Assembly: GCA_012523855.1 (NCBI GenBank)
Contig: JAAYTB010000102.1
Coordinates: 1-53,841, forward strand
Reading direction: 5' to 3'
Length of the DNA stretch: 53,841 nucleotides
From: Clostridia bacterium
GTDB lineage: Bacteria; Bacillota; Clostridia; Clostridiales; Clostridiaceae
Shown here: piece after piece, positions 43,649-51,513 of the stretch
Layout of the letters: every line of letters starts with the position of its first letter
How positions within the stretch are numbered: the first letter of the stretch is position 1
Program-made: the position numbers and the translations under genes
Notes under the pieces: model-generated
Seen by the model: only the letters and a program-made list of their open reading frames with translations
Told to the model about the DNA's origin: nothing
Database searches by the model: none

Positions 43649-45604
43649 ATGAACAAAATTACAAACATAGTAATTCTTGGTGCTGGATACGCCGGAGTTA
43701 CTGCTGCAAAAATACTCGGCAAAAAGTTCAAGAAAAATGATAGTGTTAAAATTACACTAATAGACAAACTTCCCTACCATACCCTTATGACAGAACTTCA
43801 TGAGGTAGCGGGAGGTAGAGTTGAACCTGAATCTGTTCAAGTTGATTTAAGAAAGATTTTTCATAGATCTAAAGTTGAAATTGTAACAGAAGAGGTTCAT
43901 AAGATCGATGTAGATAATCAGAAACTTCATACAGACTTTGCTGAGTACCAGTATGATTATCTTATAATAGGCACAGGAAGTGAACCTGCATATTTTGGGG
44001 TGCCTGGCGTAAAGGAAAATGGGTTCTCTTTATGGTCAATGAAAGATGCATTAAAAATTAGAGAACACATTCAGAACATGTTTAAAAAGGCTTCTAAAGA
44101 ACGTAATGCTAAGAAAAGACAAGCAATGTTAACATTTGTTGTAGCTGGAGCCGGTTTCACAGGTATAGAATTAATTGGGGAACTTGTGGAATGGAAAAAG
44201 AAATTAGCAAAAGAATATAATGTTTATGAGTCTGAGGTAAGGCTGTTAGTAGTAGAAGCTATGGGACGAATATTAAACATTCTTGACGAGAAAGGTGCTA
44301 AGAAAACTGAAAAATACTTGAATAAAAAAGGAGTAGAAATACTTACTAATGCTTCTATTGTAAGCGTTTCAGAAGATAGCATCACATTAAAAGATGGTAG
44401 TAAAATTCCTACTAACACTCTTGTATGGACTTGTGGTGTTCAGGGTAATTCCTTTAATTCAAATTTAGGATTAACCTTAAATAATAGAGGTAGATTAATT
44501 GCTAATGAATATATGCAAGCTTTAGATAAAGAAAATATTTATGTTGTTGGCGATTGTGCTTTTGTGGAGGAAGGTGAATCAAAAAACCTACCTCAAATTG
44601 TTGAAGCAGCAATGCAAACTTCAGCAACTGCAGCTCATAACATAATAGCCGATATCAATAACAAGGAAAAGAAAGCCTTTAAGTCAAATTATCATGGATT
44701 TATGGTTTCTGTGGGTAGCCACTATGCTGTAGCAAACTTAAGTGGAATTAAGCTTTCAGGTTTCTTTGCAATGTTAATGAAACATTTAGTTAACCTTCAT
44801 TATTTATGGGGTGCTGGTGGATTTTATTTAATATTCAAATATTTGAATCATGAATTTTTTAATATCAAATATAGACGCTCTTTTGTAGGTGGGCATTTAT
44901 CTGCTAAATCTAATGTTTTATGGTTAGTTTTATTACGTGTATACATTGGTGTTCTTTGGCTTTTAGAAGGATTAAAGAAATTAGTTGGTGATAGTACTTG
45001 GAAAAATGCAAAGGGACTCAAGAAACTTACAGCTGGCATTGGTGAAGATAGCTGGATTCGAAAAGGTAATGTTAAAATGCCTTTTGAATGGTTGTATAAA
45101 ACGCAGGAATCAGGTTCTGCCACAGATGCTGTTTCTTCAGCTTCACAGACAGCCACAGATGCAGCAGCCTCTGCTTCACAGACAGTAACAGACACAGTAA
45201 CTTCTGCTTCACAAGCAGTTACCGATGCAGCTTCTAATTCATGGCCTGAACCAATAATTCAAATGCCAAACTTTTATAAAAAGATTATGGAAATATTTAT
45301 GCCTAATGCAGAAATTGCAATTTGGTTCCAAAGATTTGTGGTAGTTGCGGAAATAGGTATGGGTCTACTACTCATTGCTGGTTTATTTACTTGGTTGGTT
45401 AGTGCCGCCTCTGCCTTCATGGTTGTTAACTTTATACTTTCCGGTATGGCTGGATGGGATATATTATGGTACTTCTTTGGATCAATTGCTCTTATGGCTG
45501 GTGCTGGTAAGGCCTTAGGCTTAGATTATTTTGTAATGCCTTGGTTAAAAGGTTTGTTTACTAACTTTTGGCTTGGCAAACAAAAGCCTATTTATGATAA
45601 GTAA
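43649..45604 (+). CDS. Type II NADH dehydrogenase fused to a DoxX-like membrane domain
   Basis: 651 aa. Residues 1-400 are a two-dinucleotide-fold flavoprotein: GAGYAGVTAAK (FAD), VVAGAGFTGIEL (NADH), and YVVGDCAF, typical of NDH-2, which oxidises NADH and reduces quinone. The C-terminal part has membrane helices with the DoxX-like LRVYIGVLWLLEGLKKL and later AEIGMGLLLIAGLFTW. Between them (492-530) lie three 11-residue repeats of type TDAxxSASQxx. It would make a membrane-anchored redox enzyme. TTGGAGAGGTGG before ATG; terminator behind. Confidence 0.85.
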   Translation: MNKITNIVILGAGYAGVTAAKILGKKFKKNDSVKITLIDKLPYHTLMTELHEVAGGRVEPESVQVDLRKIFHRSKVEIVTEEVHKIDVDNQKLHTDFAEYQYDYLIIGTGSEPAYFGVPGVKENGFSLWSMKDALKIREHIQNMFKKASKERNAKKRQAMLTFVVAGAGFTGIELIGELVEWKKKLAKEYNVYESEVRLLVVEAMGRILNILDEKGAKKTEKYLNKKGVEILTNASIVSVSEDSITLKDGSKIPTNTLVWTCGVQGNSFNSNLGLTLNNRGRLIANEYMQALDKENIYVVGDCAFVEEGESKNLPQIVEAAMQTSATAAHNIIADINNKEKKAFKSNYHGFMVSVGSHYAVANLSGIKLSGFFAMLMKHLVNLHYLWGAGGFYLIFKYLNHEFFNIKYRRSFVGGHLSAKSNVLWLVLLRVYIGVLWLLEGLKKLVGDSTWKNAKGLKKLTAGIGEDSWIRKGNVKMPFEWLYKTQESGSATDAVSSASQTATDAAASASQTVTDTVTSASQAVTDAASNSWPEPIIQMPNFYKKIMEIFMPNAEIAIWFQRFVVVAEIGMGLLLIAGLFTWLVSAASAFMVVNFILSGMAGWDILWYFFGSIALMAGAGKALGLDYFVMPWLKGLFTNFWLGKQKPIYDK

Positions 45605-45632
45605 TAAATAATATTAAAATTACATTTATTAA

Positions 45633-45664
45633 GGCACTGATTTATGTGTAAGTAAATCAGTGCC
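45633..45664 (+). terminator. Terminator after the NDH-2 fusion gene
   Basis: GGCACTGATTTA and its exact complement around TGTGTAAG. The T-tract is weak, so some read-through to the prenyl synthase gene is possible. Confidence 0.6.
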
Positions 45665-45727
45665 ATTAATAATATCACAAAGAATATTCTTATGTAATTA
45701 GGTAAAGATATTAAAAAGGGTGATTCA

Positions 45728-46693
45728 ATGAACAATTATTGGAGTGAATATACTCAATTATCAAAAGAGTTAACAGAAGTTAATAAAGTTATTCTTAAGA
45801 ATATAAAATCCAGAAATAAGCTTATGGAAACTGCACTAACAGATTTATTAAATTCCGGAGGCAAATTTTTAAGGCCAGCCTTCGTGCTAATATCTCATAG
45901 CTTTGGTAAGGAAAAAAGCAAAGATATTTATACTATTGCAGCAGTTATGGAAATGTTTCACATGGCCACTTTAGTCCACGATGACGTAATAGATGAATCT
46001 ACATTAAGGCGAGGAAAAGAAACTATGCAACATAGGTACGGTAAAAACTTCGCTGTCTACATGGGAGATTATCTCTTTTGTATTTGCTTTAATCTATTAT
46101 CAAAATGTAGTTCTATGAAAAATATAGAAGTAGATACCATGTCCCTATCAAGAATTTGTATTGGTGAAATTGAACAGTTTCAATCTAAATTCAAAAAAGA
46201 TGTTACAATAAAGGAATATCTAAGAAGGATATCCTATAAAACAGCTGAGTTATTTTCATTAAGTTTTTATTCCGGTGCCGTAGAGGGTAAGTGTGATAAA
46301 ACGCTGACTAGAAAGCTTCAAAATATAGGCCACAATATAGGTATGGCTTTTCAAATTATCGATGATCTATTAGATTTTAAAGGTGATGAATCCATTGTAG
46401 GAAAACCTGTTTGTAGCGACCTTAAACAGGGTATCTATACCCTACCCATAATATATGCCTTACAAGATAAAAACAAGAATATAATAAATCATTTATCTAA
46501 GAAAGAACTTACTGATAAGGATGTAGACAGTATTCTAAATATTTTAAAAGAATCTGCTTATTTAAATAAAGCAGAAAAGCTTGCTCAGTCATATACAAAT
46601 AAGGCCTTTAAACTGATAGATACCTTACCTGAAGGCAAGAGTAAAGATACATTAACTAGCTTAACTAATAAACTATTAATAAGAACCTTTTAA
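45728..46693 (+). CDS. Polyprenyl diphosphate synthase (long-chain, HepT-like)
   Basis: 321 aa. Both Asp-rich motifs of trans-prenyl synthases: D85-D-V-I-D89 in LVHDDVIDESTLRRGKET, and D212-D-L-L-D216 in FQIIDDLLDFKGD. It extends allylic diphosphates with IPP, giving the side chain of menaquinone or related lipids. In Bacillus the HepT subunit needs HepS; no HepS-like gene was seen. It follows the NDH-2 gene, which would use a quinone. AAAGGGTGATTCA precedes the ATG. Confidence 0.88.
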   Translation: MNNYWSEYTQLSKELTEVNKVILKNIKSRNKLMETALTDLLNSGGKFLRPAFVLISHSFGKEKSKDIYTIAAVMEMFHMATLVHDDVIDESTLRRGKETMQHRYGKNFAVYMGDYLFCICFNLLSKCSSMKNIEVDTMSLSRICIGEIEQFQSKFKKDVTIKEYLRRISYKTAELFSLSFYSGAVEGKCDKTLTRKLQNIGHNIGMAFQIIDDLLDFKGDESIVGKPVCSDLKQGIYTLPIIYALQDKNKNIINHLSKKELTDKDVDSILNILKESAYLNKAEKLAQSYTNKAFKLIDTLPEGKSKDTLTSLTNKLLIRTF

Positions 46694-46702
46694 AGGAAAA
46701 TC

Positions 46703-46733
46703 AAGGGGATAATAAGATAACTATTATCCCCTT
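46703..46733. terminator. Bidirectional terminator
   Basis: AAGGGGATAATA / TATTATCCCCTT stem between the prenyl synthase and the convergent CBS gene. Confidence 0.8.
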
Positions 46734-46751
46734 TTCAATAATATTTGTTGG

Positions 46752-47162
46752 CTACTTCTCATCGATAAATTTTTGATAACAATAATTTATTATATCGCTT
46801 CTTTTAATAATACCGATGAATATACCATGATCATCCACTACTGGTACAAAATTTTGGTTTACTGCTAGGGAAATTAAACTTTCTATTTTAGAATTAATTG
46901 TTACAGGCTTATTAATCTTTTTTCTTTTTATATCACAAATTTTTATTTTATTTAAATTGTTAAAACTTAAATCCGGATTGTTTCTTAACATCCATAAAAG
47001 ATCTCCCTCGGTAAGAGTGCCAACATATCTACCTTTACTATCAAGTAAGGGTATTGCGGTGTAACTATGGTACTCCATTCTTTCCATAGCTTGCCTCATT
47101 GTTGAATTTGAATCTTCCCAAATTACATCGCTTTTAGGTGTTAGAAAAAATGCAATATTCAT
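46752..47162 (-). CDS. CBS-domain protein
   Basis: 136 aa, ATG 47162 after AAAGGAA (an ATG two codons earlier abuts that site). Two CBS motifs form one Bateman module: residues about 5-60 (MEYHSYTAIPLLDSKGRYVG) and 75-135 (FVPVVDDHGIFIGIIKRSDI). Such modules bind adenine nucleotides or c-di-AMP and regulate partners. It stands alone, so the partner is unknown. Confidence 0.85.
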   Translation of the reverse strand: MNIAFFLTPKSDVIWEDSNSTMRQAMERMEYHSYTAIPLLDSKGRYVGTLTEGDLLWMLRNNPDLSFNNLNKIKICDIKRKKINKPVTINSKIESLISLAVNQNFVPVVDDHGIFIGIIKRSDIINYCYQKFIDEK

Positions 47163-47264
47163 AAGCATTCCTTTCTTTCATTTGATTTTTTTTGCTATTA
47201 TCCATATATATTTTAACACATTTATGGAATACATTAAATTTATTTGTAGAAAATTTATAAATTA

Positions 47265-48182
47265 TTAAATATAAATGGCTATTGGAATAATTTCACATTT
47301 AGGTCTGATATCCTTCCCTATATTAAATTTTCTAAGTTTTGGCCTATTTTTTAATAAAGGACAATTGCTTTTTTGAAGTATCTCAAAATTTAAATTGTCA
47401 AAAAAAGCTCCATTTGAATAAAACTGAAGATCCTCTTCTCTAAGAAAATTAGTTTCAGAAGAATTATTATGGTCCACCATGGATTGTACTACTTTACCCA
47501 ATATTGTTACATTACCACTTAGTATATAATCCTCATGGTCTAACAAGCTCCCTAATTTTATTGGTACTATAGCTTTTAAAGAGTTATCTATACCAGTACC
47601 AATATACCTAATACATCTTTTTTCTTGATGTGTATTTAAACTTTTTTTTAAATAGCTTAGCAATTCTTCTCTTTTAATTAGAGATGCACTATTCTTAATT
47701 TTACCCAATTGGTCAACTGTTACTTCATCCTCCACTCCATCTAAGGTACCTTCAATTTCAAGGTAATTTATTGCGTTTATTAAGTTTTCAATATAAGGAT
47801 TTCTCTTAAGTTTACAGTGAAATTCAACATAATCATTAACGTTTATATTCTTATAACTAGTATTGTTGTCTACAACTTTTAATAATTTTTCTCTTGTTAG
47901 AATGTCTTTTAGTTTTTTTAATATAACAATTGTTGCAGAAACCCTTTCTTCTGTTCTTTGTTTTACAAATTCATTTTGAATTTGTATAGTTAAATCCCCT
48001 TGCACATGTTTACCAAATAAATCATGTGAAAATTCGCTTATTGGTGTCTTTACTTGTGCACTTAATATGTCTTTTGTACTGAAACTTTTTATTTCAACAA
48101 ACTCTTGTATCACAATAGTAAAAAGATTGTTTAACATTTCAGTATTTAAATATAAAGGAATTATAGCTTTATTAATAGTCAT
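47265..48182 (-). CDS. Unrecognised 305-aa protein
   Basis: 305 aa, soluble, mixed alpha/beta, no signal peptide. I do not recognise it with confidence. Distinct stretches are NVNDYVEFHCKLKRNPYIEN, VPIKLGSLLDHEDYILSGNV, a VTILGKVVQSM strand and the ending CEIIPIAIYI. The ILGKV and PIAIY elements recall the DUF6414 group, but this is a weak impression. ATG after CGGGGTT. Monocistronic and divergent from pflA; three 10-bp repeats lie in the shared upstream region. Confidence 0.6.
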   Translation of the reverse strand: MTINKAIIPLYLNTEMLNNLFTIVIQEFVEIKSFSTKDILSAQVKTPISEFSHDLFGKHVQGDLTIQIQNEFVKQRTEERVSATIVILKKLKDILTREKLLKVVDNNTSYKNINVNDYVEFHCKLKRNPYIENLINAINYLEIEGTLDGVEDEVTVDQLGKIKNSASLIKREELLSYLKKSLNTHQEKRCIRYIGTGIDNSLKAIVPIKLGSLLDHEDYILSGNVTILGKVVQSMVDHNNSSETNFLREEDLQFYSNGAFFDNLNFEILQKSNCPLLKNRPKLRKFNIGKDIRPKCEIIPIAIYI

Positions 48183-48250
48183 ATTTGAACCCCGTATTAA
48201 GATATATTTCTTGTATTATATTATGAGCAAAAGTAACTAATGATGATATT

Positions 48251-48280
48251 AATAAGCTTTAATAAGCTTTAATAAGCTTT
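48251..48280. repeat. Three 10-bp direct repeats
   Basis: AATAAGCTTT occurs three times head-to-tail between the divergent 305-aa gene and pflA. The period equals about one helical turn, so repeated protein contacts on one face of DNA are possible. Confidence 0.8.
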
Positions 48281-48341
48281 AAAAATCTTAAAAACCATTG
48301 TATAATAAGATAAAAAAATGTTTAAAAAGCAGGTGACTGAT

Positions 48342-49088
48342 ATGAAAGGAAGAATTCATTCCATCGAAAGCATGGGATTAGTAGATGGACCAGGAATAAG
48401 AACTGTAGTGTTTTTTCAAGGTTGTAAGTTAAGATGTGCATATTGCCATAATCCAGATACATGGGCTATGAATGGAGGTACTGAAATTGATGCAGAAGAA
48501 TTGTATAAGAAAATTATACGATTCAAACCCTATTTTGAACGTTCAGGAGGTGGAGTAACCTTTTCTGGAGGAGATCCATTAATGCAAGCTGATTTTTTAA
48601 TTGAAACACTAAAATTATGCAAAGAAAATGGAATTCATACAACAATCGATACTTCTGGCTATGGAACAGGTAAGTATGAAGAAATTTTAAAGTATACTGA
48701 TCTAGTTTTATTTGATATAAAACATGTTACATCAGAAGGATACAAAGACCTTGTTGGAGCAGACGGAAGTGAAGCATACAAATTCTTAAATGCGGCTCAA
48801 GATTTAGAAATTCCTCTATGGATTAGACACGTGGTTGTTCCTAATATTACTGATAGTAAAGAACATCTACAAAATCTAGCTTTAATTATTAGTGATATAA
48901 AAAACATTGAAAAAATTGAACTACTCCCCTACCACACTTTAGGCGTTAATAAATACGAAACTATGGGCATAAAGTATAGGTTAAAGGACACAGAGCCAAT
49001 GTCAAAAGACGAACTTAAGGAAAAAGAAAAATTCCTCTTAGAAATGTTAAGAACAGACCTAAAAGACAAACTTAAGCTTACAGAATAA
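48342..49088 (+). CDS. pflA: Pyruvate formate-lyase activating enzyme
   Basis: 248 aa radical-SAM enzyme, ATG 48342 after CAGGTGA. The CxxxCxxC cluster motif is C28-C32-C35 in FFQGCKLRCAYCHNPDTW. Also DGPGIRTVVFFQG, SGGGVTFSGGDPLMQ, DTSGYG and WIRHVVVPNIT. It installs the glycyl radical in PflB using SAM and an Fe-S cluster. No pflB is adjacent, unlike the common pflB-pflA pair; another glycyl-radical partner is conceivable. Confidence 0.93.
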   Translation: MKGRIHSIESMGLVDGPGIRTVVFFQGCKLRCAYCHNPDTWAMNGGTEIDAEELYKKIIRFKPYFERSGGGVTFSGGDPLMQADFLIETLKLCKENGIHTTIDTSGYGTGKYEEILKYTDLVLFDIKHVTSEGYKDLVGADGSEAYKFLNAAQDLEIPLWIRHVVVPNITDSKEHLQNLALIISDIKNIEKIELLPYHTLGVNKYETMGIKYRLKDTEPMSKDELKEKEKFLLEMLRTDLKDKLKLTE

Positions 49089-49198
49089 AATTATCCCTTA
49101 ATTTTTAGATAGGCTTTTAAATTCCTTTTGGATAAAACCTAGCCTATGAGGAAACATATAAATGGAGTACTTAATTTAATTAAGGGGAGGAATTCTAT

Positions 49199-49387
49199 AT
49201 GAGAGAAGGATTAATACCTACAGCATTAGGCACTATTGTAACAACAGCTGGAGCAATTGTTGATTATAAAGCTATGAAAATGAAGCCTAGCAAGAAAAAT
49301 GATGTGATAAAAATGGCTGCTGCCGGTGTAGTAGGATTTGGATTAGCTCATGTGGTTTTAGGAACTATAGATTTAATTGAACATTAA
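49199..49387 (+). CDS. Small membrane protein, 62 aa, unknown
   Basis: 62 aa. Two hydrophobic segments: LIPTALGTIVTTAGAIVDY (4-23) and MAAAGVVGFGLAHVVLGTID (39-58), separated by a basic linker KMKPSKKND. The excellent AGGGGAGGAATTCTAT site and following terminator show a real gene. No family recognised. Confidence 0.65.
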   Translation: MREGLIPTALGTIVTTAGAIVDYKAMKMKPSKKNDVIKMAAAGVVGFGLAHVVLGTIDLIEH

Positions 49388-49393
49388 AGAAAT

Positions 49394-49429
49394 AAAAAAA
49401 CTGTTATAATTTATTATAACAGTTTTTTT
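49394..49429. terminator. Bidirectional terminator
   Basis: AAAAAAACTGTTATAAT against ATTATAACAGTTTTTTT, between the 62-aa gene and the convergent Cas6-like gene. Confidence 0.88.
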
Positions 49430-49433
49430 ACAG

Positions 49434-49892
49434 TTATTTCATAAGCGCAACTTCATCTCTACTAACTGTAGAATAAGTTACCATTGTATTATCTTTCTTG
49501 TAAGTACCTTTTTTATGTTTTACAGATTTCTTACTATCTTCTATGGATTTTAACTCCATAGAAACTACCTCAAGGTCAGCTCTTCCTAGTTTGATTATGT
49601 TCTTATGATAAAACCCTTGAACTAAATCAAGGACGGTGCTATATGATGGACATGATATATAGCAACTTATGGAATCTTTAAAAATTATTTTTCCTTGTTC
49701 TACTTCATACTTTTTACAGAACAATGGTGAAAAAAATAGTTTGTCCTTTTGTTTCTTTTCTTCTTCTATATCGGGATACCGCTTCCTATTAAATCTTATA
49801 AGTTCTCTACATAAAGCATTTAATCTTGGTCTATAGTTTATATTAATTGCTGCTCTTTTCATAGGTTTTAGTTTAACTTTTAAGCGAAACAT
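49434..49892 (-). CDS. Cas6-like N-terminal-half protein
   Basis: 152 aa. It begins like clostridial Cas6 endoribonucleases: FRLKVKLKPM, ININYRPRLNALCRELIRFN, then LFFSPLFCKKYEVEQGKIIF, CYISCPSYSTVLDLVQGF, and IIKLGRADLEVVSMEL. This covers the first ferredoxin-like RAMP domain. A full Cas6 is ~240 aa; here the frame stops soon after the first domain, and the C-terminal half with the Gly-rich loop is absent. No CRISPR repeats or other cas genes are in the window. TTAGGGGGGGAAT before ATG. It is either a truncated relic or a repurposed domain. Confidence 0.5.
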   Translation of the reverse strand: MFRLKVKLKPMKRAAININYRPRLNALCRELIRFNRKRYPDIEEEKKQKDKLFFSPLFCKKYEVEQGKIIFKDSISCYISCPSYSTVLDLVQGFYHKNIIKLGRADLEVVSMELKSIEDSKKSVKHKKGTYKKDNTMVTYSTVSRDEVALMK

Positions 49893-50021
49893 ATTCCCCC
49901 CCTAATCAAATGATGACATCTTTTATTATACCATCATGTTAGTTCAAATCCAATAATTATAATAACAAATTTTACTATACATTTCTCCAAAATATATGGT
50001 TGTTTTCAAATGAAATCTTTT

Positions 50022-50381
50022 TTACCCTTTAGGTTTAAAAATTAAGGAGGCTATAAAAGCAAAAATAATAGCTGCAGAAATACCACCACTTGTAATTTTG
50101 AATATACCAGTAAATACACCAATATAACCCCGTTTTTCCGCCTCCATCATAGCACCCTTAAATAAGGAATTACCAAAACTACATATGGGTACAGTAGCCC
50201 CTGCCCCTGCTAACTCAATTAATGGTTCGTAAAGTCCTAAACCTCCTAATATAGCTCCCGCTACTACTAAAGCACAAGTAGTATGAGCTGGAGTTAATTT
50301 GAATACATCCATTAAAATTTGACCAATTACACATATACCTCCACCAACCAAAAATACCCAAATTAACTTCGATAGATTCAT
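50022..50381 (-). CDS. spoVAE: Stage V sporulation protein AE
   Basis: 119 aa, ATG 50381 after GGGGTGAAAGTT. Membrane protein matching Spo[63 protein letters not shown], and [12 protein letters not shown]. It belongs to the SpoVA channel that moves dipicolinic acid into the forespore and out during germination. The usual partners spoVAC and spoVAD are not adjacent. Confidence 0.92.
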   Translation of the reverse strand: MNLSKLIWVFLVGGGICVIGQILMDVFKLTPAHTTCALVVAGAILGGLGLYEPLIELAGAGATVPICSFGNSLFKGAMMEAEKRGYIGVFTGIFKITSGGISAAIIFAFIASLIFKPKG

Positions 50382-50424
50382 AACTTTCACCCCGTTATTA
50401 TTAATTATCAGCTTTTTAATTTAC

Positions 50425-50451
50425 ATAAATAAGACTGAGTTATCCCCAGTC
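50425..50451 (-). terminator. Weak hairpin after the 84-aa gene
   Basis: GACTG...CAGTC stem on the minus strand, with TTATTTATG following, between the 84-aa gene and spoVAE. Confidence 0.4.
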
Positions 50452-50462
50452 CATTCTTTATA

Positions 50463-50717
50463 TCACAAATCTAAAGATAAGTAGTTATAACCAGTCTCCT
50501 TAGCACGTTCAATTGCTTCACCTTTTGATAATCCATTAGATATGAGATTATCTTCTCTTGAACTTAATTCCACGATTCCTTTGACAATTGAAAGACCATC
50601 TTTACCTTCATTCTGCATATCCTTAATTTGATTAAATGTATTTTGGCTTACTTCCTTAATTGCACATAAATCTTCATTTTCAACTAAGATTACTGCATAT
50701 TCTTTTCTTTTTGCCAC
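50463..50717 (-). CDS. Small soluble protein, 84 aa, unknown
   Basis: 84 aa, GTG start after AAAGGAGATGATTTT. Begins AKRKEYAVILVENEDLCAIK and ends GYNYLSLDL; charged, predicted helix-rich, no cysteine motif. Lies upstream of spoVAE on the same strand, with a weak hairpin between. No family recognised. Confidence 0.6.
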   Translation of the reverse strand: MAKRKEYAVILVENEDLCAIKEVSQNTFNQIKDMQNEGKDGLSIVKGIVELSSREDNLISNGLSKGEAIERAKETGYNYLSLDL

Positions 50718-50919
50718 AAAATCATCTCCTTTTACAATTTTACTCTCTACTCCTAATGATATTATATGTAAGATTGTGAATAATATTTAGATTCTTGAAG
50801 CTTTTAAATTAAAACCTAGTAGATAAAAATATTGTTTTAAATTATAATCTTTAATAGACAAAATAATTTTTTTAAGGAAAGGATTGTACTAACCTTAATT
50901 AAATATTTTAGTAAAAAAT

Positions 50920-51042
50920 ATGATTTTCTATTTATTATTATTTGCTTATATTCTTAGACTTATGTGGGTTTTATTCATTCCTTTATCTTTATCTAGTAAT
51001 ATTGTAAAAAAGCCTTACGATCAAGGACTTATTATTGATTAA
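50920..51042 (+). pseudogene. Possible remnant of a membrane glycosyltransferase N-terminus
   Basis: A 40-codon frame without a ribosome binding site reads MIFYLLLFAYILRLMWVLFI and then PLSLSSNIVKKPYDQG. The R-L-x-WVLF-IP pattern recalls the first helix of GT-39/mannosyltransferase-like membrane enzymes, which are often encoded beside GtrA and GT2 genes. It could equally be chance in AT-rich DNA. Confidence 0.2.
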
Positions 51043-51063
51043 TATAGATTTTGCCTATATAAT
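51035..51063 (+). promoter_or_regulatory. Promoter of the gtrA-GT2 operon
   Basis: TTGATT (51035-51040), 17-bp spacer, TATAAT (51058-51063). Confidence 0.65.
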
Positions 51064-51088
51064 TCTTTTGTTTTGTATTGTTAAAGTA

Positions 51089-51109
51089 ATAACTATAAAT
51101 TATAGTTAT
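51089..51109. repeat. 21-bp palindrome in the gtrA leader
   Basis: ATAACTATAA-A-TTATAGTTAT, perfect 10-bp arms around one base. It lies between the promoter and the ribosome binding site, an operator-like position. Confidence 0.65.
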
Positions 51110-51129
51110 TTTAGGAAAGGAATTAGATA

Positions 51130-51513
51130 ATGTATAAACAATTGTTCAAATTTGGTATAGTAGGGATTATGAATACTGCTATAACAGCTCTTATCTTTCT
51201 AATCTTAACTAGCAGAGGCCTTAATCCCAATATTGCGGAGTGTATTGGATACCTTGCTGGTGCCGTCAATAGTTATTTCTTAAATAATTATTGGGTTTTT
51301 ACAGCCAAAGACAAAAGCAAAGAAGTACTAATCAAGTTTATAGTAGTAAATTTGCTTACTCTTGGATTAAGCAACATTCTACTCTTATTTTTTATGAACA
51401 AGCTAAATATAAACGAAAGATATGTTCAAATATATCTACGTCCTATTACTATGATATTCAATTATATTCTTAATAAATTTTGGACCTTTAAAAAAGGAGG
51501 AAGAACTAAATGA
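51130..51513 (+). CDS. GtrA-family membrane protein
   Basis: 127 aa, four transmembrane helices. Family signatures: FGIVGIMNTAITALIF, NSYFLNNYWVF, and NYILNKFWTF at the end. GtrA-like proteins are thought to help move lipid-linked sugars across the membrane. It overlaps the GT2 gene by 4 bp, so the two likely act together in cell-surface glycosylation. Confidence 0.9.
   Translation: MYKQLFKFGIVGIMNTAITALIFLILTSRGLNPNIAECIGYLAGAVNSYFLNNYWVFTAKDKSKEVLIKFIVVNLLTLGLSNILLLFFMNKLNINERYVQIYLRPITMIFNYILNKFWTFKKGGRTK

Larger units (their letters stand above)
50718..51129. other. Intergenic region upstream of the GtrA gene
   Basis: 412 bp. It contains the promoter and palindrome listed separately and a short hydrophobic frame at 50920-51042. 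The rest is AT-rich with nothing recognised. Confidence 0.55.
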
